DNA of 64,000 bases from Aquimarina sp. TRL1. GTDB taxonomy: Bacteria; Bacteroidota; Bacteroidia; Flavobacteriales; Flavobacteriaceae. The first letter of the stretch is position 1. Each line of letters begins with the position of its first letter. Below the pieces are notes generated by a model. The model did not search any database, was not told the DNA's origin, and saw nothing but the letters and a program-made list of their open reading frames with translations. This document shows positions 16,762-25,603 of the stretch, piece after piece. The position numbers and the translations under genes were made by a program. The stretch lies in assembly GCF_013365535.1 (NCBI RefSeq), contig NZ_CP053590.1:734501-798500 (forward strand), given 5' to 3'.

Positions 16762-16797
16762 AGCTACACCTTTTTAGAAAAGGAGTAGCTTTTTTTA
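16762..16797 (+). terminator. Intrinsic terminator after second LC7 pair
   Basis: AGCTAC (16762-16767) pairs with GTAGCT (16785-16790), with an inner CCTTTT/AAAAGG extension, followed by a run of Ts. This is a strong rho-independent terminator for the LC7 transcript. Confidence 0.9.
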
Positions 16798-16946
16798 CAG
16801 CTCTGACACATATTAAAACGATACCTTAACCACATAAAATATACTGCCCGCCCTCTGTTACTGACTGATCAAATCAAGTACAAACACCTGTTTTTCATCA
16901 AACAGAGAAATCTCAAATTTGCAATCTGGTTCCTAAATCTATTCTC

Positions 16947-17603
16947 ATGAGTGATATCAAATTAAATTTTATTAATAAGTCTAATGATATTAATACTGCT
17001 TCTGTTGTTATTTTTCAGAAGAATGTAGCAACTGACTTTGATGCATTAACTGTTCCCTGGAAGGTTCTAACAAACTGTCATAAGAACGAAAAACATCCAC
17101 TTACTTATTCTCAAAAAACGCAACTAGTATGTAGTGATTCTTCAGGTAATAAAACTACAAAACTGGATGCTGATAAAGGACAACAGTTCGAGGTAACGCA
17201 ACATAACACAACGACCTCTCTACAATTAGCTAGTATCAAAAACACAACCACTTCAGAGGAAGGAATCGTTGTTACAAACCATCTTTCCAAAGGGGCTATT
17301 CATGCTCAGCTACTACGCAATGGACGGCTTGTCGGATTCAGAAATAGTATCAGACCTCATCAAAAAGCTGTTTTTAAATTCCAGCCAAAACTATATATCG
17401 CTGCAATTTCTGGGATAGAGGAAGGTAGTGTCATCAATTCTCCTACCTTAGAAGGGATTAGCACAGAACTCCCGCTGGAAGGTATCACAAGTGCAGATAT
17501 TGTTATGACGGGAGGAGGAACTGGCGCTACAGCTACTCCTTTTAATTTTTCAATGGAAAACGTCGTAAAAAAAACACCTGCACAACTAGAAACCAATCCA
17601 TAA
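16947..17603 (+). CDS. Unknown beta-rich protein
   Basis: 218 residues without a signal peptide. The sequence is rich in Thr, Ser, Asn and short hydrophobic strands, as in a beta-sandwich: IKLNFINKSNDINTASVVIF at the start, VTNHLSKGAIHAQLLRNGRL in the middle, and a distinctive MTGGGTGATATPFNFSMEN near the C-terminus. I recognise it as a type seen as a hypothetical protein in Bacteroidota, but no function is known to me. It stands alone between the LC7 terminator and the next small gene. The opening resembles soluble lectin or aegerolysin-like proteins only in style, which is not enough for a call. Confidence 0.65.
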   Translation: MSDIKLNFINKSNDINTASVVIFQKNVATDFDALTVPWKVLTNCHKNEKHPLTYSQKTQLVCSDSSGNKTTKLDADKGQQFEVTQHNTTTSLQLASIKNTTTSEEGIVVTNHLSKGAIHAQLLRNGRLVGFRNSIRPHQKAVFKFQPKLYIAAISGIEEGSVINSPTLEGISTELPLEGITSADIVMTGGGTGATATPFNFSMENVVKKTPAQLETNP

Positions 17604-17774
17604 CATTAAAAAACAATTACTAAAAACACCTTTCTTATGATCTGTTTTTCTTGAAAAAAACAGCCTCTGATTTATATTTTCTACTGTTAAAATTTTCCTT
17701 AGATGTTAAAATACTCCAAATATGTAAGGGCAATACTTCCTGTTTGATTACTTTGCCACCTCAGCAATCAACTC

Positions 17775-18101
17775 ATGGGAAATTGGAAGTTAAAAAATAG
17801 TATTTCATTATTTTTCCTGATAAGCTTTATATTCATAAGGATTATCAATTTTCATACGACCTCTCATCTTCTTTTTGAAGATGAATTAGCAGAACAATCC
17901 TGTGAATATTGTCATGCGCTATCTGCCACGGAACGAAATGTGTTTTTGTACACTCCAACCATTCCTGAAATCCATCCGATAGCAAAAAAAATACCTGAAG
18001 TAACAACAGCATATTTCGCGTACATCAGTCCTGTAAAAAAGGTAAGAATCACTGATTATTACCTAAACAAACCTCCCCCTGAGAAAAAACACTTTAGTTA
18101 A
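17775..18101 (+). CDS. Small membrane-anchored protein with a CxxCH motif
   Basis: 108 residues. Residues ~8-26 form a hydrophobic signal or anchor (SISLFFLISFIFI), followed by a short extracytoplasmic domain containing SCEYCHA, a single CxxCH that could bind haem or metal or form a disulphide. The C-terminus is proline- and lysine-rich. No family recognised. It lies 111 bases upstream of the ABC exporter genes on the same strand, so it may belong with them. Function unknown; a haem role is only a possibility raised by the motif. Confidence 0.6.
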   Translation: MGNWKLKNSISLFFLISFIFIRIINFHTTSHLLFEDELAEQSCEYCHALSATERNVFLYTPTIPEIHPIAKKIPEVTTAYFAYISPVKKVRITDYYLNKPPPEKKHFS

Positions 18102-18212
18102 CATAAACAACCTTAATTAATTTTTAATAAAAGACTGGAATAAAGCTTACTTATTTCATGTCTCCTATGATAATATCATATACCCTTGTTATCATTACTT
18201 AAATAATACACA

Positions 18213-18929
18213 ATGATTAGTACACAAAATCTAACTAAAAAATATGGAGATTTCACCGCGTTAAACGCGCTCAATCTCAACGTAAAAGAAGGAGAAATCC
18301 TTTGTCTTCTCGGAGCTAATGGTGCCGGAAAAACAACTACCATTAACCTTTTGCTCAATTTCATCTCTCCAAGTTCCGGAGCGGCTTTTATCAATGGAAT
18401 TAATACTGCTGAATCTCCTAAAAAAACAAAGGAATTTCTGGCATACATTCCTGAAAACCTAATGTTATACCCTACATTAACTGCTGTTGAGAATCTCGAT
18501 TATTTTTCTGGGATTGGAGGTAAAAAACTGACAACTCCTGTCTTGGAAAATTATTTGATTGAGGCAGGTTTACAACAAGATGCTCTCCATAAGAGAATTC
18601 AATCTTTCTCTAAAGGTATGCGTCAAAAAGTCGGAATTGCTATTGCTATTGCCAAAGAAGCTAAAGCCCTGTTATTAGATGAGCCTACTTCTGGTTTAGA
18701 TCCAAAATCCAGCAATGAATTTGGTCTTTTATTAAAAAAGATGAGTGAGAACGGGGTAGCTACTTTAATGGCTACTCATGATCTTTTCAGAGCCAAAGAA
18801 ATCGGTACACATATAGGAATTATGAAACAAGGAGTATTAAAACATTATTTCGCTGCTTCAGAAATTTCTCTGCCTGAACTCGAAAAGTGCTATCTGGAAA
18901 CCATGAATTTTAATGATGTTGCCGTATGA
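18213..18929 (+). CDS. ABC-2 type transporter, ATP-binding protein
   Basis: 238 residues of a typical ABC ATPase: Walker A GANGAGKTTT near residue 34, signature SFSKGMRQKVG, Walker B ALLLDEPTSGLDP, and the switch histidine in MATHDL. It powers the two permeases encoded directly downstream; the next ATG overlaps its stop by four bases. The set resembles NosFY or bacteriocin-type ABC-2 exporters. Substrate unknown. Confidence 0.93.
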   Translation: MISTQNLTKKYGDFTALNALNLNVKEGEILCLLGANGAGKTTTINLLLNFISPSSGAAFINGINTAESPKKTKEFLAYIPENLMLYPTLTAVENLDYFSGIGGKKLTTPVLENYLIEAGLQQDALHKRIQSFSKGMRQKVGIAIAIAKEAKALLLDEPTSGLDPKSSNEFGLLLKKMSENGVATLMATHDLFRAKEIGTHIGIMKQGVLKHYFAASEISLPELEKCYLETMNFNDVAV

Positions 18930-20332
18930 TTTCTAATGTAATAAAAAAAGAAACAAAAGAAATTCTAAGGGACGGACGTTTTAGAATTTCAGCAATCATA
19001 CTATTGCTATTAGCAGCAATTGCTTTATTGGTTAGTAAACAACAATATCAAAATACCAATGAGCAATACGAAAAAGCTAAAAATGACGAACGAGCAGTTT
19101 GGGAGGATCAGGGTGATAAAAACCCACACTCTGCTGCCCACTATGGAACATATGCTTTCAAACCTAAATTCCCATTATCCTTACTCGATCAGGGAGTAGA
19201 AAAATATACTGGTGTTTCTATTTTCTTAGAAGCTCACAAAAGAAATGAGGCTCAATTTAGTGCCGCCGCTGATCAGACAGGGCTTTCTCGATTCGGAGAA
19301 TTAACCCCTGATTTTATTCTGCTATTTATTATGCCATTGATTATTATCCTTATCGGATATAATACATATACTAAAGAAGTTGAGGGAGGCACCATGTTAT
19401 TACTACGCAATCAGGGAATTTCTCCCTGGAAATTAGCTATAGGAAAGTGGATATCAGCGATATTACCTGTATTTATAATGACCACTTTTTTATTTATAAT
19501 AGCTGCGATTGTTCTCTCTTCCATATCAGATTATGGTGTATTTAGCTGGTCTTCTTTTATTGCCTTATACCTTGTATATCTACTTTACTATATCGTTTTT
19601 GCTAATATTGTTTTATTTATCTCCTCTCGTTTCAAGAAATCGGGAATATCTTTAGTAGTATCATTAGCAATATGGATATTAGCTTGTTTTGCAGCTCCCA
19701 AAGCTGCCAGTAACTTTGCTGATAGCAAGTACCCTTATCCGACACGACAGGAGTTTGCTTCGAATATAAAAGAAGACAGAAAACAAGGACTGGATGGTCA
19801 TGATCCATGGAGCAAAGCTTCTAAACAATTAGAAAAAGAAGTACTACAGGAATATGGTGTTGACAGCCTGCATCAACTCCCCTTTAATTTTGATGCATAT
19901 AGAATGCAAAAAGGAGAAGAGCATGAAGCAGAGATTTATTTCAAACATTACAACCTCTTAAAAGAACAATATCAAAATCAAACGATTACTTATAAAACAT
20001 TAGCTATTATTTCTCCATTTCTCCCTACTCGTTTCTTATCAATGGCGATTGCCAATACCGACTATCAAACACATTGGGATTTTTCTGATACAGCAGAAAA
20101 TTACAGAATCCGTACGCAGAAATTTTTGAATGATAATTTTGCACAAAACTCCAAATATGGAGAATGGTCCTATAAAGCCACAGGAGATACATGGAAAAAT
20201 TTACCTCCTTTTGAGTATGATGCGCCATCCTTATCGATGACACTATCCAGAAATATGTCTAATATCATCATCTTATTATTCTGGGTATTGCTCAGTACCG
20301 GAGCTTTGTTTGTTTCAACAAAAAAATACTAA
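18926..20332 (+). CDS. ABC-2 type permease with DUF3526-like domain (first)
   Basis: 468 residues. One transmembrane segment is near the N-terminus (ISAIILLLLAAIALL), followed by a large extracytoplasmic loop, several hydrophobic segments from ~residue 130 to 260 (FILLFIMPLIIILIGYNTY, SFIALYLVYLLYYIVF), a second external region, and a final membrane helix. This is the ABC-2/DUF3526 layout. It overlaps the ATPase gene by four bases and is followed two bases later by a second, similar permease, so the exporter is probably a heterodimer of permeases with an ATPase dimer. Confidence 0.85.
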   Translation: MISNVIKKETKEILRDGRFRISAIILLLLAAIALLVSKQQYQNTNEQYEKAKNDERAVWEDQGDKNPHSAAHYGTYAFKPKFPLSLLDQGVEKYTGVSIFLEAHKRNEAQFSAAADQTGLSRFGELTPDFILLFIMPLIIILIGYNTYTKEVEGGTMLLLRNQGISPWKLAIGKWISAILPVFIMTTFLFIIAAIVLSSISDYGVFSWSSFIALYLVYLLYYIVFANIVLFISSRFKKSGISLVVSLAIWILACFAAPKAASNFADSKYPYPTRQEFASNIKEDRKQGLDGHDPWSKASKQLEKEVLQEYGVDSLHQLPFNFDAYRMQKGEEHEAEIYFKHYNLLKEQYQNQTITYKTLAIISPFLPTRFLSMAIANTDYQTHWDFSDTAENYRIRTQKFLNDNFAQNSKYGEWSYKATGDTWKNLPPFEYDAPSLSMTLSRNMSNIIILLFWVLLSTGALFVSTKKY

Positions 20333-20334
20333 AT

Positions 20335-21762
20335 ATGTTATCATATAATTTTAAATACGAATTAAAAACACTTATAAGAAGTAAGTGGATTCAGGCTCTC
20401 TCAGGTATCTTATTAGTTGTTATGCTATTTGCCGGTTTTAATGGTAAACAGAAAGTAGACAAAAGACATTATGATATCCAAAAGGTAAAAGAACAAGTTG
20501 CCGAAGATGACCGGGAAATGATTTCCCTATTAGACTCAGTAGCTCAAGGACATAAAACATCTGTTTCTCCGTGGAGAATTCCGACCTCTCCAATGGTCGT
20601 TGCTAATTACTACCCCAGAGTTGTTTCTATGTCACCTCAGGCATTAACTTTTACTGCTGTAGGTCAAAGCGACCTGTTTACTCATTATGTACAACCCAAA
20701 GTATATGGAGATGATTTTTCTTTAAATTATACAGAAATGTCAAGCCCTGTTCAGTTACTTTTCGGAAGTTTTGATCTTTCATTTGTAATTATCTATCTAC
20801 TTCCATTACTCATCATAGCTTTTACATATAATATTCTCTCTAATGAAAAAGAAAGCGGGTCTCTAAAGATCCTTGCCTCTCAACCAATGTCTATCTATAT
20901 CTGGTTGTTGCAAAAATTATTACTGCGCTTCTTTTGGTTAGCCATTATCACGCTTTTTATTATTACACTTACTTTTCTTTTGAATGATTTTTCTTTTACC
21001 GATAATCTCGGTTCATTTTTATCATTCGCAGGTTTGGTAACAGTTTATATGTTATTTTGGTTTTCTGTATCATTCATAGTAAACTTATTAGTGGGATCTT
21101 CTGCTAAAAACGCAATTAGTCTATTAGGACTTTGGGTATTAATTGTTCTTATGTTGCCTGCGATTGTCAGTCAATTAGGAAATACAATTTATCCTGTCCC
21201 ATCTCGAACAAAAATGATCAATGAAATCAGAACAATTAAAGCAGAAGCTAAGAAACAACAGGATAAAATTTTAGACAATTACCTAAGAGACCATCCGGAG
21301 TATGCAACTAACAACAGTGGGAATTATTCTTTTTGGCATAAATACATTGCTTCGCAAAAACTTGTCAAAGATAAAATCGCTCCGCTTGTTGCTGATTATG
21401 ATCTTCAATTAGAAAAACAACAACAATGGATACAACAGTGGCAATATATTTCTCCTTCTATTATCCTCCAACAGAGCTTTAATCAACTAGCGGGAACTTC
21501 GACCGCCAGTTATGAAGATTTCAGAAAACAGGTTATCGGATTTTCTGAGAAATGGAAGGAACATTTTATTCCAATGTTATACAAAGACAAAACTTTTAAA
21601 AGTTCCCTGGTCAAAGAATTACCAACGTTTTCATATACCCCTTACAGATATAACAAAGGAGGGCAACATCTGTTCATTCTATTAGTATTCCCGATACTTA
21701 TTGGGGCAATAGGTTGGTACTTTTTTAATAATAAACTAAAAAAAGGAAGTGTTATCACCTGA
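20335..21762 (+). CDS. ABC-2 type permease with DUF3526-like domain (second)
   Basis: 475 residues with the same topology as the preceding permease: N-terminal helix (WIQALSGILLVVMLFAG), an external loop, a membrane core from about residue 150 (FVIIYLLPLLIIAFTYNIL), a hydrophilic stretch rich in Gln and Lys, and a last helix (LFILLVFPILIGAIGWYF). It is the final gene of the exporter operon, terminated by hairpins within and just after its 3' end. Confidence 0.85.
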   Translation: MLSYNFKYELKTLIRSKWIQALSGILLVVMLFAGFNGKQKVDKRHYDIQKVKEQVAEDDREMISLLDSVAQGHKTSVSPWRIPTSPMVVANYYPRVVSMSPQALTFTAVGQSDLFTHYVQPKVYGDDFSLNYTEMSSPVQLLFGSFDLSFVIIYLLPLLIIAFTYNILSNEKESGSLKILASQPMSIYIWLLQKLLLRFFWLAIITLFIITLTFLLNDFSFTDNLGSFLSFAGLVTVYMLFWFSVSFIVNLLVGSSAKNAISLLGLWVLIVLMLPAIVSQLGNTIYPVPSRTKMINEIRTIKAEAKKQQDKILDNYLRDHPEYATNNSGNYSFWHKYIASQKLVKDKIAPLVADYDLQLEKQQQWIQQWQYISPSIILQQSFNQLAGTSTASYEDFRKQVIGFSEKWKEHFIPMLYKDKTFKSSLVKELPTFSYTPYRYNKGGQHLFILLVFPILIGAIGWYFFNNKLKKGSVIT

Positions 21763-21820
21763 AACAACTTCCCTTTTTCATCCTATAAAAACTCAAATCA
21801 AATTTTATTGGTTTGAGTTT
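21745..21820. terminator. Two terminator hairpins between convergent exporter and ssb
   Basis: GGAAGT/ACTTCC (21745-21772), followed by a T-rich tract, serves the plus-strand exporter operon. AAACTCAAA/TTTGAGTTT (21789-21820) has As before and Ts after, so it can terminate both the exporter (plus) and ssb (minus). Confidence 0.85.
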
Positions 21821-21821
21821 T

Positions 21822-22154
21822 TTACTTTCCTAACATTAATAATTCACTGACGACAACTTCTGTAATAAATCGCTTCTCTCCTGTCTTCGTTTCATAACTT
21901 CTGGTCATCAATTTCCCTTCTACGGCTACTTCCTGTCCTTTTGATACATAAGCTTCTATAATCTCTGCTGTTTTATTCCAGGCAATCAGATTATGCCAAT
22001 CTGTTTGTGTTATTTTTTCTCCCTGATTATTTTTATAATAATCATTTGTAGCCAAAGAGAATCTTGCCAATTTCTTTCCTGATTCTAAGGTGATAACTTC
22101 TGGGTCATTTCCCAAATTACCAATCAACTGTACTTTGTTTCTAAGTGTGTTCAT
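21822..22154 (-). CDS. ssb: Single-stranded DNA-binding protein (short form)
   Basis: 110 residues, a single OB fold: LRNKVQLIGNLGNDPEV, LARFSLATNDYYKN, TDWHNLIAWNKTAEIIEAYV, GQEVAVEGKLMTRSYE. It lacks the long disordered region and acidic tail that recruit replication partners in the main SSB, so it is probably a secondary SSB used in repair, recombination or DNA uptake. It is a single gene between convergent terminators and a divergent AT-rich region. Confidence 0.9.
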   Translation of the reverse strand: MNTLRNKVQLIGNLGNDPEVITLESGKKLARFSLATNDYYKNNQGEKITQTDWHNLIAWNKTAEIIEAYVSKGQEVAVEGKLMTRSYETKTGEKRFITEVVVSELLMLGK

Positions 22155-22260
22155 ACGAATATATTTTTAAGGTTAACAGTTAATACTATCGAATTTTATT
22201 GTTCGACAGTACGAAGCTAAATTTCAATTTATTGTTATTCGGTTCGGAAACACTTGTTAT

Positions 22261-22286
22261 CGTTTGTAGTCGTTTGTAGTCGTTTG
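22261..22286. repeat. Short tandem repeat, 10-base unit CGTTTGTAGT
   Basis: Two full units and six bases of a third occur upstream of ssb. One helical turn of spacing could suit a DNA-binding protein, but it may be chance slippage. Confidence 0.4.
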
Positions 22287-22408
22287 GAAATAGCTTTAAC
22301 ATTTCAAAAAAGCCTAACTCACTCAAAATAAACAACAAACCTGCAATTATTTTCTTTTTAACAAGAAAAAACGTACAATAGTTTTTATATTTGATTAACA
22401 GATGTGTG

Positions 22409-22440
22409 TTTGGAAGAGTTAAATTAAGAAAGTACCTTTG
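22409..22440 (+). promoter_or_regulatory. Bacteroidota-type promoter (TTTG-N20-TACCTTTG)
   Basis: TTTG at 22409-22412 and TACCTTTG at 22433-22440 with a 20-base spacer match the -33/-7 pattern of Bacteroidota sigma-ABfr promoters. Transcription would start near 22446, about 30 bases before the small gene at 22476. Confidence 0.7.
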
Positions 22441-22475
22441 TAGTTCCCTACTGTTTTGACCTCCCGATAAAATCT

Positions 22476-22670
22476 ATGTTAATCATGAACGAATTAGAAA
22501 AACGTTTTGAAGCCTACGATAATGTAGCATTAATTAAAGTATTCGAAAGCGAAGAAGAAGGTTCTGAGGCTGCTATTGCTGCAAAGAAAGAAATGCAAAA
22601 AAGAGAAATTACTGCCAAAGATATTGCTCAGGCGCAAAAGGAACTAGCAATAGAAAGAGAAAAAAAATAA
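22476..22670 (+). CDS. Small charged helical protein
   Basis: 64 residues, almost entirely helical and rich in Glu, Lys and Ala (FESEEEGSEAAIAAKKEMQK, then ITAKDIAQAQKELAIE). No signal or membrane segment. An excellent promoter match 36 bases upstream supports it as a real gene. Met4 (22485) is an alternative start. It reads like a short coiled-coil or ribosome/chaperone-associated protein; no function is recognised. Confidence 0.65.
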   Translation: MLIMNELEKRFEAYDNVALIKVFESEEEGSEAAIAAKKEMQKREITAKDIAQAQKELAIEREKK

Positions 22671-22810
22671 GCTCCTTCGGTGTAAGCTCATGAGATAGTA
22701 TACAGAAAGTAAACATCAACCTCAGGACAAACCTTACATTGTTTAAATCCTGATAATCGAGCCAGATAGTATTTCTGTAATTTCATAGCTAATCCGACAT
22801 CCTATTGATT

Positions 22811-23392
22811 ATGTTTGACCTTTTTATACAACTAATCAACCAATATACCTTACTAAATCAAAAGGAAATTGACCTTCTCAAAGATACTGTCTCCATTAGA
22901 TCTTATAAAAAAAATGAAATCCTATTCGCAGAGGGGAAAGTAGCTACATCTATGTACTTCGTTCTACAAGGCTGGGTTCGGTTATTCTATAATGTAAATG
23001 GAAATGATAAAACTGCTTTTTTCTATACCGAAGGAAAATTTATATGTGCTGGGGAGAGTTTTGCAAAGCAAGTTCCCGCCAGAGAAAATTATCAGGTATT
23101 AGAGGATACAGTATTGGTACATTTCGAAAAGGAAAATATAGAAAAGTTACTTCAATATTCTTCTAAATTCGAACTTATCTCTCGATTAGCAACAGAAGAT
23201 GAACTTATTACTTATCAGAAAATTGTAGCATCCTTCGTAACACAATCTCCAGAACAACGGTATCGGGATTTACTCAATAAAAACGGAGTCATTTTTCATA
23301 AAGTCCCGCAACAGTATATTGCTTCATTTCTGGGAGTCTCTCCAGAAACACTCAGTAGAATAAAAAAGCGAGTATTAACAAAAGAACATTGA
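22811..23392 (+). CDS. Crp/Fnr-family transcription regulator
   Basis: 193 residues from the ATG at 22811 (a TTG two codons earlier is less likely). Residues ~20-115 form the cyclic-nucleotide-binding beta roll (LFAEGKVATSMYFVLQGWVR), and the C-terminus has a helix-turn-helix, YIASFLGVSPETLSRIKKR. No cysteine cluster for an Fe-S centre is seen, so it is not an oxygen-sensing FNR proper. A perfect FNR/CRP-type palindrome lies nine bases after its stop and upstream of the next gene, suggesting that it controls that reductase gene. Confidence 0.9.
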   Translation: MFDLFIQLINQYTLLNQKEIDLLKDTVSIRSYKKNEILFAEGKVATSMYFVLQGWVRLFYNVNGNDKTAFFYTEGKFICAGESFAKQVPARENYQVLEDTVLVHFEKENIEKLLQYSSKFELISRLATEDELITYQKIVASFVTQSPEQRYRDLLNKNGVIFHKVPQQYIASFLGVSPETLSRIKKRVLTKEH

Positions 23393-23400
23393 CTTTCTTT

Positions 23401-23414
23401 TTGACGATCGTCAA
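23401..23414. promoter_or_regulatory. FNR/CRP-type operator TTGACGATCGTCAA
   Basis: A perfect 14-base palindrome with the TTGAY-N4-RTCAA form of FNR/Dnr boxes. Its centre is about 30-37 bases before the -7 element at 23437, close to -42 of the inferred start site, the classic class II activator position. It lies directly after a Crp/Fnr-family gene. Confidence 0.7.
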
Positions 23415-23436
23415 GAATTTTAAACACTTCTTTCCC

Positions 23437-23444
23437 TAGCTTTG
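23437..23444 (+). promoter_or_regulatory. -7 element TAGCTTTG of reductase gene
   Basis: Exact TAnnTTTG match about 105 bases before the ATG at 23549. There is no good TTG at -33; the operator at 23401-23414 is placed to supply activation instead. Confidence 0.55.
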
Positions 23445-23548
23445 ATTCATGATAATGTAATTACAAATACCATGAATCAAATTATCAGGTAAACCTCGAT
23501 CTACTGAAACGATAATTAAAATATTCTTTGCAAAAACAGTTGGACACT

Positions 23549-24133
23549 ATGAAAAACAAAAAGATTCTTATTATTAACGGTCATCCTGATCCTGAAAGTT
23601 TTAATCAGGGACTCGCTGCTGCTTATATAGCCGGAGCGATCAAAACAGGAGCTGAAGTACAAACTATCTCAATCCGAGCATTAGATTTTAACCCCAATCT
23701 TGCATTTGGGTATCGCAAAAGAACACCGCTAGAGCCTGATCTTTTAGATGCTCAGGAAAAAATTAAATGGGCTGCACACATCGTTTTTATATATCCGGTT
23801 TGGTGGGGATCGATTCCTGCCATTATGAAAGGGTTTATTGATCGGGTTTTTCTTCCTGGATTTGCTTTTCAGAAAAGAGAAAATTCCGTTTGGTGGGATA
23901 AGTTATTAAGTGGAAAAAGCGCACGTATTATCTGTACACTTGATCAGCCTTCCTGGTATTATCGACTTGTTTATAGAGCTCCCAGTCATCGCGCTATGAA
24001 AAAACTAACTCTCAACTTTGTCGGAATTAAACCCGTAAAAATCACTACGATTGGTCCTATCAGGCTCTCTAAGGAATCATACCGAAAGAAATGGTTACAA
24101 CGAATACATACCTTAGGAGAGAAACACCGATAA
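23549..24133 (+). CDS. NAD(P)H-dependent quinone reductase-like flavoprotein
   Basis: 194 residues from the ATG at 23549; a TTG at 23528 would add seven residues but lacks support. Flavodoxin-like fold of the NQO1/MdaB/KefF type: ILIINGHPDPESFNQGL at the N-terminus binds FMN or FAD phosphate, and FIYPVWWGSIPAIMKGFIDR is the family signature. It reduces quinones or other electrophiles by two electrons, often as a stress defence. The Crp/Fnr gene and operator directly upstream suggest induction by that regulator. Confidence 0.9.
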   Translation: MKNKKILIINGHPDPESFNQGLAAAYIAGAIKTGAEVQTISIRALDFNPNLAFGYRKRTPLEPDLLDAQEKIKWAAHIVFIYPVWWGSIPAIMKGFIDRVFLPGFAFQKRENSVWWDKLLSGKSARIICTLDQPSWYYRLVYRAPSHRAMKKLTLNFVGIKPVKITTIGPIRLSKESYRKKWLQRIHTLGEKHR

Positions 24134-24150
24134 GTATATACATACGAAAA

Positions 24151-24173
24151 GGCATTTCTCCATCAGAAATGCC
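24151..24173. terminator. Bidirectional terminator hairpin
   Basis: GGCATTTCT (24151-24159) and AGAAATGCC (24165-24173) pair with a 5-base loop, flanked by As on the left and a T-rich tract on the right. It lies between the convergent reductase and YfiM-like genes. Confidence 0.85.
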
Positions 24174-24209
24174 CTTTCACCAACAACATATATGAAATAA
24201 ACAATTTTC

Positions 24210-24635
24210 TTATTTTTTTGGATGATCAACCAAAGCCAAAGCAGGTTTTTCAAGGCGTTTTCTTGCTGCAATTCTCTTTTTTCTTTTTTTAATTGATATC
24301 GGAATCGTCACTGTTGCCTGAAATGTTATTGCACCAATCGCATTGGCTCCCATATCAGCCCAGGAAGCAACTCCATTTGATGAATATTTATCCGCTACTT
24401 CTTTTAAGGTGCCGACAAGCATTGTTGTAGAAAACGAAATGACTCTCTTCTCTAATTCGGATAAATGCTGATAACGCTTGTGATATGACAAATAGGTATA
24501 CGTGATTGCACTAATTCCAAAAGAGCCTACAGAATGCTTCATTTTATCATCTGCCCAGAATTCTCCTTTTTCATGTTCTTGCGCCATCATCTGAAGTCCT
24601 AAAATCATTATAATTCCTGTTACAATCGTTCTCAT
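24210..24635 (-). CDS. YfiM-like (DUF2279-type) exported protein
   Basis: 141 residues. An N-terminal signal (TGIIMILGLQMMAQ) is followed by FWADDKMKHSVGSFGISAI, then VGTLKEVADKYSS and ASWADMGANAIGAI. The D-K-x-x-H, KE-x-x-D and D-x-x-A-N pattern is that of YfiM-type proteins, which are related to membrane-inserted hydrolase-like folds. The C-terminus is lysine- and arginine-rich. Role in the envelope unknown. Single gene, convergent with the reductase. Confidence 0.7.
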   Translation of the reverse strand: MRTIVTGIIMILGLQMMAQEHEKGEFWADDKMKHSVGSFGISAITYTYLSYHKRYQHLSELEKRVISFSTTMLVGTLKEVADKYSSNGVASWADMGANAIGAITFQATVTIPISIKKRKKRIAARKRLEKPALALVDHPKK

Positions 24636-24916
24636 CTCCTTAATTTTTATCTCTGGGAAGCAATAAAGCCTCTTATCTATTCCTTTTTTATTTGATGATA
24701 AAATTACATGGAGAGATCAGCAAATTTTTGGCTTATTCGACCAATCGCCAATTTGTATAGGTCGATTGTATGATTTCTTTATACAAATCGATTCATCGTT
24801 AATTTAAAATTTTCTTTTCTATTTTTTTTGATTGTTAACCTACTGATAAATGCACTGTTTTTGCTTTCTCATCTAACATTTATTATCGATATTCGTAAGC
24901 GTTAGTTATCATATTT

Positions 24917-25495
24917 ATGGAAGATTATTTAATTGGAATTGGAAAACGTATTAAAGAAATACGTAAAAAAAACAAAAAAACAATTAGTGCGATTGCTACC
25001 AAGGCAGATGTTAGTAATGGTTTAATCTCTCGAATTGAAAATGGCAGAACAATTCCTTCATTACCTGTACTATTAAATATTATCAATGCTCTCGAAACGG
25101 AGATTCCTGACTTTTTTAATAGTATGCCTAAACAATCAGGTGATCTTTTTATTGTTTCCAGAGCAGGCGATAATGCCCTGTTAGAGAAAGAAGATGACGC
25201 CAGAGGGTTTTCCTATAAATATATTTTTGGAAAACAATTAGCTGCCATGGGATTTGAAGCAGTTCTCCTCGAAATACAACCCGATTCTTATAGAAAAAAA
25301 ATAGAAACTGATGCCTACGAGTTTAAATACCTTCTTTCCGGAAGTTGTTCATATGTCATAGGAGAAGAAGAAGTCACCTTACACAAAGGAGATGCTATCT
25401 TTTTTGATGGAAGAACGCCCCATGTGCCTATTAACAGAACTGATTCTCCCTGCACAATGATCGTTATTTATTTTTTTATTAAACCTACTCAATAG
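24917..25495 (+). CDS. HTH-cupin transcription regulator
   Basis: 192 residues. Residues ~10-62 form a Cro/CI-type helix-turn-helix (SAIATKADVSNGLISRIENG) and ~110-190 a cupin domain (EFKYLLSGSCSYVIGEEEV, HKGDAIFFDGRTPHVP). Such regulators sense small metabolites through the cupin and usually control nearby catabolic or transport genes. The convergent three-gene carrier/oxidase/hydrolase set (25604-28791) is the plausible target; no operator was identified. Confidence 0.9.
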   Translation: MEDYLIGIGKRIKEIRKKNKKTISAIATKADVSNGLISRIENGRTIPSLPVLLNIINALETEIPDFFNSMPKQSGDLFIVSRAGDNALLEKEDDARGFSYKYIFGKQLAAMGFEAVLLEIQPDSYRKKIETDAYEFKYLLSGSCSYVIGEEEVTLHKGDAIFFDGRTPHVPINRTDSPCTMIVIYFFIKPTQ

Positions 25496-25552
25496 CTGTT
25501 CATTCTTTTATAAATACTGAATTACATGATTCATTTCAATTAAAAAAAGAGA

Positions 25553-25574
25553 CTTACTTTCATACTCAAGTAAG
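25553..25574 (-). terminator. Intrinsic terminator of hydrolase operon
   Basis: CTTACTT (25553-25559) and AAGTAAG (25568-25574) form a stem followed on the minus strand by CTCTTTTTTT. It lies just after the stop of the hydrolase gene at 25604. Confidence 0.85.
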
Positions 25575-25603
25575 CCTCCATAAGAGTAAAATTTCAAAAA
25601 ACT

